64,000 nucleotides of DNA from JANXMY01 sp964251675 (lineage in GTDB: Bacteria; Armatimonadota; Armatimonadia; Armatimonadales; Capsulimonadaceae), in the NCBI GenBank assembly GCA_964251675.1, contig CAXUKS010000004.1, positions 91,293-155,292 on the forward strand, written 5' to 3'. Positions 58,014 through 64,000 of this stretch are shown piece by piece (position 1 is the first letter of the stretch; every line of letters starts with the position of its first letter). The notes beneath the pieces were generated by a model, which searched no databases, was not told the DNA's origin, and saw only the letters and a list, made by a program, of their open reading frames with translations. Made by a program: the position numbers and the translations under genes.

Positions 58014-60007
58014 ACTTAAGCTGGATTGACTGGACCATTGTCGCCGTGTCCATCGTGTTTATTCGTCTGATTAGCTGGAAAACGCGCTCACTCATGCGCG
58101 GGGTGGCGGATTTTCTGTCTGCCAACCGCCTGGCGGGCCGCTACCTGCTGACGATTGGCGGCGAGATGGGCAACTTCGGTGTCATCTCGCTGGTGGCGGG
58201 CTGGCAGGCGTTCACGGCGGCGGGTTTTCCAACCCTGTGGTGGGCATTTCTGGCCGCGCCGCTGGCGCTGGTGTATGCGCTGACGGGCTGGGTGTACTAC
58301 CGCCTGCGCGAGACACGCGCTCTGACTGTGGCGCAGTTTTTTGAGATACGCTACTCCCGCCGCTTTCGCATTTTTGCCGGGCTGCTGTGCTATATCTCGG
58401 GCATTCTCAACTTCGGGATTTTCCCGGCGATTGCGGCCCGGTTTTTGATTTACTTCTGCGGCCTGCCCTCAGAGATTTATCTGCCGGGAACAGCGTTTCA
58501 TATCGCCACATTCCCGGTCATCATGGCGCTGGATTTGGGGCTGGCCCTGCTGTTTGTCAACTCCGGCGGGCAGATTTCGGTGATGATTACCGAGTGTGCT
58601 CAGGGCATGGTGGCGTGCTTTGCCTACCTCGCAATCACTGTGGCTGTGGTGCTGCTGGTGCCCTGGCACCGCGAAATGGCGGCGCTGCACACCGCCCCGG
58701 CTGACGCCTCCCTGCTGAACCCGTTCCAGACGGGGCAGACCAAAGACTTCAACGCGGCGTTTTATCTGATCGGGATTTTCCTGACCACCTACGGCTATCA
58801 GACCTGGCTGGGCGGGCAGGGCTACCTGACGGCGGCGCGAAACCCGCACGAGCAGCGGATGGGGGCCATTATTTCGGGCTGGCGGCGTATTCCACTGGCG
58901 CTGATGACTCTGGTGCTGCCGCTGGCGGCGTTCACTCTGCTCCATGATTCGCATTACGCGGTGCAGGCCGCGCAAATTCATCAGACGCTCGGGGCTATCG
59001 GCAACAAGGCCATTCAGGACGAGATGACCGTGCCCGTCACGCTAGCGGTTTTGCTGCCCATCGGCATCAAGGGTCTGCTGGCGATGGTGGTCGTCTTCCT
59101 GTCGTTTACGTGCCACGACACGTATATGCATGCCTGGGGCAGTATTTTAGTGCAGGACGTGATTATCCCGTTCCGGAACCGCCCGATGGAAACGCAGGAG
59201 CAGATCAAATGGCTTCGCTGGTCCATCTTCTTTGTCGCGCTGTTTGCCTTTTGCTTTAGCCTGTTTTACACGGAAACCGACAAGCTGCTGTATTTTCAGG
59301 CGATCACCGGCACAATCTGGCTGGGCGGGGCCGGGGCCATTATGATCGGCGGCCTGTACAGCCGGTTCGGCACGACGGCGGGGGCCTACGCCGCCGTGAT
59401 TTCCGGGGGGCTGCTGGGGATTGCTGATATAGTTATTCCCAAAATCTGGGAAGCGCACCATGCCGACCCATTCCCCATCAACGGGCAATGGCTGGCGCTC
59501 TTCGGCAGCCTCGTGGCTCTGAGCCTGTATGTGATCGTGTCGCTGATGACCGGCGGCAGCCGCCGCCCGTTCAATCTGGAAAAGATGCTGCACCGGGGCA
59601 TCTACGCTTCCGACTCCAAAGACCATGCCCTGCCGCCATCGCCCGCGTCCCGCTGGCAGGAGCTGCTGGGGATCGGCAAAGAGTTCACACCGGGAGACCG
59701 GGCGCTGGCGATTCTGTTTGCCGTGTATACGTTCGGCTGGTGGGCCGTTTTCCTGGTGGTGACCGTGCTGCACTTCGGCTTCGGATTGATCACAGACGTG
59801 TTCTGGGAAAACTTCTGGCACGGCTACATTCTGGCGCAGCTTGCCGCCTGCGTGCCGATTGTCATCTGGTTCACCATTGGCGGCGTGCTGGATATTCGCG
59901 CATTGGTGCAGTCCCTGCAAACTGCCGTCCGCAATCCCTTCGACGATGGCCGGGTCATTCATGAGCCGGAGGACACGCACGCAGAGCGGGAGAAAGCGGC
60001 TCTATGA
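58010..60007 (+). CDS. sodium:solute symporter family transporter (likely GlcNAc or chitobiose)
   Basis: A 665-residue membrane protein with about 13 membrane segments, starting at GTG inside the hexosaminidase stop. Early FIRLISWKTRSLMRGVADFLSANRLAGRYLLTIGGEMGNFG is the SSS-family pattern, and the sequence has long hydrophobic spans and conserved loops such as GGQISVMITECAQGMV. A hydrophilic stretch (about 525-560) precedes the final helices. Its position between the hexosaminidase and nagB indicates import of the chitin breakdown product with sodium. Confidence 0.88.
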   Translation: MNLSWIDWTIVAVSIVFIRLISWKTRSLMRGVADFLSANRLAGRYLLTIGGEMGNFGVISLVAGWQAFTAAGFPTLWWAFLAAPLALVYALTGWVYYRLRETRALTVAQFFEIRYSRRFRIFAGLLCYISGILNFGIFPAIAARFLIYFCGLPSEIYLPGTAFHIATFPVIMALDLGLALLFVNSGGQISVMITECAQGMVACFAYLAITVAVVLLVPWHREMAALHTAPADASLLNPFQTGQTKDFNAAFYLIGIFLTTYGYQTWLGGQGYLTAARNPHEQRMGAIISGWRRIPLALMTLVLPLAAFTLLHDSHYAVQAAQIHQTLGAIGNKAIQDEMTVPVTLAVLLPIGIKGLLAMVVVFLSFTCHDTYMHAWGSILVQDVIIPFRNRPMETQEQIKWLRWSIFFVALFAFCFSLFYTETDKLLYFQAITGTIWLGGAGAIMIGGLYSRFGTTAGAYAAVISGGLLGIADIVIPKIWEAHHADPFPINGQWLALFGSLVALSLYVIVSLMTGGSRRPFNLEKMLHRGIYASDSKDHALPPSPASRWQELLGIGKEFTPGDRALAILFAVYTFGWWAVFLVVTVLHFGFGLITDVFWENFWHGYILAQLAACVPIVIWFTIGGVLDIRALVQSLQTAVRNPFDDGRVIHEPEDTHAEREKAAL

Positions 60008-60750
60008 AGACAATCTTGCCTACAGTCATCATTGAACGCGACTACGCGGCGCTATGCGAATACGCCGCCGCGCAAATTGCTGTGCTGGTGCAGGCGAAGC
60101 CTAATGCCGTGCTGGGTCTGGCAACGGGGGCGACGCCGCTGGGGGTTTACGCCTCCCTGGTGCGCCGCTTCCAGCGCGGCGAGATTGACTTCTCGCAAAC
60201 CACCTGCTTCAACCTCGACGAATACTATCCTCTGCTGCCCACATCCCCGCATTCCTACCACCACTTCATGCAGACACAGTTGTTCGGGCAAGTGAATTGC
60301 CGCCGCTGGTTTGTTCCCGATGGTCGCCCGCGCCCGCCGGAGCAAATCGCGCAGCTCTGCCGCAGCTATGAGGCTCAGATCACAGATGCAGGCGGGATTG
60401 ACCTGCAACTGCTGGGCATCGGGCGCACGGGGCATATCGGCTTTAACGAGCCTGGCAGTGCCGCCAGCTCCCGGACGCGTCTGGTGACATTGGCTCCTCT
60501 GACCCGCCGTGACGCCGCCCCGTCATTCGGGGGAATTGATGCCGTGCCGCAGGAGGCGATCACGATGGGAATTGGGACCATTTTAGAAGCGCGGCAGGTT
60601 TTGCTGCTGGCAAGCGGCCCGGACAAGGCCGAGATTGTGAAGACGGCCTGGACCGGAGAAATGACAGAGCGCGTTCCGGCATCCCTGGTCCGCACACATC
60701 CCCATCTTACTCTGTGCCTGGACAAAAGCGCCGCAGCCCTGCTGGACTAG
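60004..60750 (+). CDS. nagB: glucosamine-6-phosphate deaminase
   Basis: A 248-residue enzyme. The phosphate-binding LGLATGATPLGVYASL, the FNLDEYYPL active-site stretch, the catalytic GIGRTGHIGFNEPGS (Asp replaced region close to the general base His) and RHxxx-like THPHLTLCLD are conserved. It converts GlcN-6-P to fructose-6-P and ammonia. It overlaps the transporter by 4 bases (ATGA). No nagA or GlcNAc kinase lies in the window, so the deacetylation and phosphorylation steps must be encoded elsewhere. Confidence 0.92.
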   Translation: MKTILPTVIIERDYAALCEYAAAQIAVLVQAKPNAVLGLATGATPLGVYASLVRRFQRGEIDFSQTTCFNLDEYYPLLPTSPHSYHHFMQTQLFGQVNCRRWFVPDGRPRPPEQIAQLCRSYEAQITDAGGIDLQLLGIGRTGHIGFNEPGSAASSRTRLVTLAPLTRRDAAPSFGGIDAVPQEAITMGIGTILEARQVLLLASGPDKAEIVKTAWTGEMTERVPASLVRTHPHLTLCLDKSAAALLD

Positions 60751-60756
60751 CATTTC

Positions 60757-60786
60757 TTGACGCACCCCCAGCCTGTGTGCTATCAT
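60757..60786 (+). promoter_or_regulatory. sigma-70 type promoter before the TPR gene
   Basis: TTGACG (60757-60762), 18 bases and TATCAT (60781-60786) lie just behind the nagB stop, about 38 bases before the TPR start codon. Confidence 0.6.
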
Positions 60787-60823
60787 ACGATCAAATCTGA
60801 TGATCGGAGATGAGGGGGCGCAT

Positions 60824-61726
60824 ATGTCTCTGCTAGGGCGGCTGCTGGGGCTGGGCCGGAACGAAGACTATGACCGTGGCGTCAAGCTGTTTGATCAGGG
60901 ACGGTTCACAGAAGCGATTGCCGCGCTGGAAGGAGCGCAGGACGCGCCGGACCCGCTGACAGATCGGCTGGCGTCCTTCTATGTCGCCGAAGCGCACGCG
61001 CACCTGGGACAGCGGGCATTGGAAGAAGGGCGGCCTGCCGAGGCCCGCGAGTTTCTCGGCAAGGCGCTGCGGGTCAACCCGCAGTACGCCGACCTCCACC
61101 TTCATCTCGGACGCGCCTGCCGGGCGATGGCCGACCCGGCGGCGGCGCTGGCCGCGTTTGAAGCGGCGCTTGCAGTCAATCCGCGCTATGCCCGCGCCCT
61201 CTTTTTCCAGGGATTGACGCTGTATGAGACCGGGCAGCCGGAGCGGGGCTGGGCTGCTGTCCGGGCCGCCGCCGCCCTGGACCCCGGCTTCGGCGGGCCG
61301 CTCTTTGACGAGGCTGAAGCCGCCCATGCGGCAGGGGATTTTGTCACCGCCCGAACCCGTCTGGCCCGTCTGGCCGAAACGGATGTGGACGACATCACAT
61401 TCCATGCTCGCCTCGGGGCCGACCTGTACGGTCGCGGCCTGTACGCCGAAGCCGCAAAAGAGTTTGAAGCCGCACTGGCCCAGGCCGATTATGCCGACCT
61501 GCACAACGGCCTCGGTGTTACCCGTCACGCGCAGGGGCTGTACCCTGAAGCCATTGCCGAGTTTGAAGCCGCGCTGGCCCTGAAGCCGAAATACAGCGAA
61601 GCGCGGGCCAATCTGGGCCTGACCCTGCGGGCGGCAGGCCGCCCCGACGAAGCCCGCCGGGCGCTGATGCAGGTACTGGAAGACGACCCCGGCCACGCGC
61701 TGGCGCGTCTGGAACTGACGCGCTGA
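60824..61726 (+). CDS. TPR-repeat protein
   Basis: About 300 residues from the ATG at 60824, preceded by GAGGGGG. After a short basic helix (SLLGRLLGLGRNEDYDRG) it is a stack of around eight tetratricopeptide repeats, for example AREFLGKALRVNPQYADLHLHLGRA and AKEFEAALAQADYADLHNGLGV. There is no signal peptide or enzyme domain. It begins its own transcript and precedes the DUF4127 gene by 5 bases, so they are probably cotranscribed. Confidence 0.85.
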   Translation: MSLLGRLLGLGRNEDYDRGVKLFDQGRFTEAIAALEGAQDAPDPLTDRLASFYVAEAHAHLGQRALEEGRPAEAREFLGKALRVNPQYADLHLHLGRACRAMADPAAALAAFEAALAVNPRYARALFFQGLTLYETGQPERGWAAVRAAAALDPGFGGPLFDEAEAAHAAGDFVTARTRLARLAETDVDDITFHARLGADLYGRGLYAEAAKEFEAALAQADYADLHNGLGVTRHAQGLYPEAIAEFEAALALKPKYSEARANLGLTLRAAGRPDEARRALMQVLEDDPGHALARLELTR

Positions 61727-61731
61727 CTTTT

Positions 61732-63270
61732 ATGAACATTACCCTTGCCCTGCTGCCGCTGGACGAGCGGCCTGTCAACACGCGCTACCCTGAAATGCTG
61801 GCTGCCATCGGCGGCGCGACCCTGCTTTTGCCGCCCCTGAGTATTCAGGGAAGTCAGCGCGAACCCGCTGAGCTAGAAGCCGTGCGGGACTGGCTGCAAG
61901 CGGTGTCCGGTGAGGCGGACGCGGTGATTGCGTCGGCGGACTTTCTCGGCTTTGGCAACCTGATCAATGCGCGGATTTCCCACGACAGTGCCGCGACTGT
62001 GCTGGCCCGGCTGTCACAACTCGCCGAGATCAATGCCGCCTGTCCGGTGCATGCATTTTCGCTGATTACGCGGGTTTCCAATGCTGATGATGCGGTGGAG
62101 GAGCCGACGTACTGGGCGGAGTGGGGGACCCGGTTTAGTCGCTATGCCCGGCTGATGCACCAACACGAGCGGGGCGCGTGCGAGGACCAAGCGGAGCTGG
62201 CCCGGCTGGACGCCGTGCTGCCAGCAGAGTTGAAGGTCGACTGGCTCAGGCGCCGATTGCGGAACCACACGGTTAATCTGGGGCTGCTGGATTTGGCGGC
62301 GCGGGGGGAAATCGCCTCGCTGCGGCTGACGTCGGACGACACGAGTCCGTGGGGCTTTCCATCGCGGGAACGGGACTGGCTGCACGGGTGGAACCATCTT
62401 CTCGGCCCGGCGCTGACAGACCGGGTGCAGATGCACCCCGGCGCGGATGAAGTCGGCTCGGCGATTTTGTCGCATCTTCTCATGGCTCGCACCGGGCGGA
62501 CGCCGCGTGTGCGCGTGGTCTACAGTCACCCGGAAGACCGTGTGTTAGTGGCCCCCTATGAAGACCGGCCCGTCTGGGAGACGGTGGAAGGGCAGATACG
62601 CGCCTGCGGCTGTATTCCCGCTGAAGACGGCGACTGCGACTTTGTGCTGGGCGTCACGCCCCCGTCGCCGCGCCGCACGGACTACCGCCCGGAGTTTCTG
62701 GAAGACGACCGGCAGACGCGCACGGCGGCCTATCAAGCTTTCCTGCAAACGCTGGCGGGCGAACAGGGGCGCGGCGTTCCCGTCGCGCTGGCCGATGTGG
62801 CTTATCCTAATGGCGGCGATCCCCTGCTCATGGAGCTTCTTTTGTCTGCCGACTGCCCGCTATCTCTGGGGACGCTGGCCGCTTACGGGGCCTGGAACAC
62901 AGCAGGGAACACGCTGGGCGTTGTCGCCGCGCAGGCCGCATGTGCTGGTCTGGTGGGAAATGACCCGGCCCGGCACAGGGCGCAGAGGGTGTTTCTGGCG
63001 CATCGGTTTCTGGAAGACTGGGGCTACCAAAGTGTCGTCCGGCGCGAAGCGCGGGCGGAAGCCGTGCGCCTGTGGGGCCGTCCTGAGCCGGAGCCGAGCA
63101 GCCCCGCCGAGCAGGCTCTTTTGTGTGCTTTCATCGAAAGCCGTCTGGCCGCGTGTCTGGCATTATTGCAGGCACGCGGCCTGGGGGCGGGTCTGGCGCT
63201 GGCCCCTGGCAGCGTCCGCCTGCCATGGCGGCGGACGTTTGAGGTAGGCTTCGAGCTTCAAGCTATCTGA
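61732..63270 (+). CDS. DUF4127 family protein
   Basis: A 512-residue protein. The start NITLALLPLDERPVNTRYPEMLA and the later SADFLGFGNLINARISHDSAATVLARLSQL are typical of DUF4127, a family found in Firmicutes, Deinococcus and Armatimonadota near sugar or amino-sugar genes. Conserved HPEDRVLVAPYEDRPVWE and DVAYPNGGDPLLMELLLSADCPLSLGTLAAYGAWNTAGNTLG are also present. No biochemical function is known. The location next to the GlcNAc cluster is suggestive only. Confidence 0.85.
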   Translation: MNITLALLPLDERPVNTRYPEMLAAIGGATLLLPPLSIQGSQREPAELEAVRDWLQAVSGEADAVIASADFLGFGNLINARISHDSAATVLARLSQLAEINAACPVHAFSLITRVSNADDAVEEPTYWAEWGTRFSRYARLMHQHERGACEDQAELARLDAVLPAELKVDWLRRRLRNHTVNLGLLDLAARGEIASLRLTSDDTSPWGFPSRERDWLHGWNHLLGPALTDRVQMHPGADEVGSAILSHLLMARTGRTPRVRVVYSHPEDRVLVAPYEDRPVWETVEGQIRACGCIPAEDGDCDFVLGVTPPSPRRTDYRPEFLEDDRQTRTAAYQAFLQTLAGEQGRGVPVALADVAYPNGGDPLLMELLLSADCPLSLGTLAAYGAWNTAGNTLGVVAAQAACAGLVGNDPARHRAQRVFLAHRFLEDWGYQSVVRREARAEAVRLWGRPEPEPSSPAEQALLCAFIESRLAACLALLQARGLGAGLALAPGSVRLPWRRTFEVGFELQAI

Positions 63271-63332
63271 ATTCGCGGGTGAGACCAGCACGGGGGCGAG
63301 CCTTGTCTGGCTCACCCGCTGCGCTGATCACT

Positions 63333-64000
63333 TCACGCGCCGTAGTTTACCCCGCTGCGGCTGTAGTTATAGCTGTAAGCGGCCTGCGCGGCTTGCCGCA
63401 GGCTCTGAGACGACAATGACAGGGACTGAGTGCTTGTCGCCGCTGCTGCCGAGGATTTTGCGGTGGCGGCTGTTGAGGCGGTCGCTTTCGCGGCTGCACC
63501 GGCATACGCTGAAGCGGCGAGGGCGGCATACAGCTTGGGCGTATAGACTTGCCGCTGCCCGACGCGGCGACGGGCAGTTGTTGCGGGGGCTGCAGCGTTG
63601 TTCGTCGATACGGAGGGCGCGGCAGGAGCCGTGGTGGCTGAAGATGTGGTGCGTCCGGGTGTGTTAGGCGGCGATGCTGGCTGCGGGGCACTTGCCGGAG
63701 AGGCTTGTTTTGGTGGTGCTGCTGCCACTGCCACAGGCTGAGGGCCACTGCTTTGCCCTGAACTGGCTGGCTGTGCGTTGACGGCCGGGTTGCTGGCGGC
63801 AGGGTGCGCCTGCTGTGCTGTGATTGTCACGGATGGCTGCACTGCCGGGGCGGCTGGCGCGGCAGCGGGCGGCGCTGCGGGCGCTGCTGGGGTTTCAGCG
63901 GCAGGTGGTGTCGGGGCAGGCGTTGGCGCGGGTGTGGTGACAACTGGCGTTGCGGGTGCAGGCGCGGGCGTTGCGGGTGCAGGCGCGGGCGTTGCGGGTG
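63333..64000 (-). CDS. low-complexity Ala/Pro-rich protein, truncated at the window end
   Basis: The frame is open from the stop at 63333 to the window edge, at least 222 codons. It is unusually Ala, Pro and Thr-rich. Near the edge a 21-base unit encoding PAPATPA is repeated about two and a half times. The end has a Tyr/Ser/Ala-rich segment (AAYSYNYSRSGVNYGA). It may be the disordered tail of a surface or envelope protein. A GTG at 63842 lies inside the open frame but is unlikely to be the start. Confidence 0.6.
   Translation of the reverse strand, partial: PATPAPAPATPAPAPATPVVTTPAPTPAPTPPAAETPAAPAAPPAAAPAAPAVQPSVTITAQQAHPAASNPAVNAQPASSGQSSGPQPVAVAAAPPKQASPASAPQPASPPNTPGRTTSSATTAPAAPSVSTNNAAAPATTARRRVGQRQVYTPKLYAALAASAYAGAAAKATASTAATAKSSAAAATSTQSLSLSSQSLRQAAQAAYSYNYSRSGVNYGA

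Noticed and set aside
63960..64000. CRISPR-like short tandem units at the window end
   Set aside because: The 21-base units are adjacent with no spacers and encode PAPATPA in frame, so they are a coding tandem repeat.

Overview
This 64 kb window is GC-rich (roughly 60-65%), densely coding bacterial chromosome with one 10-base assembly gap (53789-53798). It is most likely from Armatimonadota or a close relative. That placement is an inference from three things: a Sec-exported prepilin-like protein with the H-X9-DG C-terminal motif, a DUF4127 protein, and many secreted Pro/Ala-rich proteins beside a polysaccharide-use cluster. No rRNA gene or taxonomic marker is present to settle it.

Region 1 (1-9372): a YflT-like stress gene faces a long minus-strand gene series: mnmA, rsbV, rsbW, a SigB/SigF-type sigma factor, hen1, an ADP-ribosylglycohydrolase, an unknown protein and pnkp. 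This joins the Pnkp/Hen1 RNA-repair machinery to a partner-switching sigma module and a tRNA U34 thiolase, and it is the most unusual locus in the window. SigB-type promoters (GTTT-N13/14-GGGTA-like) lie before the YflT gene, an lmo0937-family membrane protein, and divergently between a PRC-barrel gene and a small Pro-rich secreted protein. These look like local targets of the sigma factor.

Region 2 (9400-34900): housekeeping and envelope genes. They include a PepV-type dipeptidase, two metallophosphoesterases, rarA, an M48 peptidase, ung, a nitroreductase, a Zn-ribbon/TPR/PilZ operon, a DMT exporter, pth, an MFS transporter, a rhomboid protease, tRNA-Arg(CCT), tRNA-Ser(CGA), an A+T-richer HEAT-repeat gene, an SDR and a lysine-aminotransferase-like enzyme. 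A frameshifted ADP-ribosylglycohydrolase remnant sits just behind the tRNAs.

Region 3 (34990-46050): a separate C-terminal half of carB, then mnmG followed closely by an AAA ATPase and a DUF4276 TOPRIM-like protein (a PARIS-like candidate defence pair). After these come stress/envelope genes, a sorbitol-dehydrogenase-like enzyme and two tandem VWA proteins.

Region 4 (46250-64000): glmU, a small HEPN-like gene pair, a secreted protein and prs. A LacI-regulated chitin/GlcNAc cluster follows (LacI, pseudopilin, two GH18 chitinases, a GH20 hexosaminidase, a sodium:solute symporter and nagB), with identical LacI-type operators on both sides of the lacI gene. A TPR protein, a DUF4127 protein and a truncated low-complexity protein end the window.

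Two families of dispersed inverted repeats (arms of about 22-36 bp) recur between genes. Several genes have a -10 box exactly where a leaderless transcript would require it.
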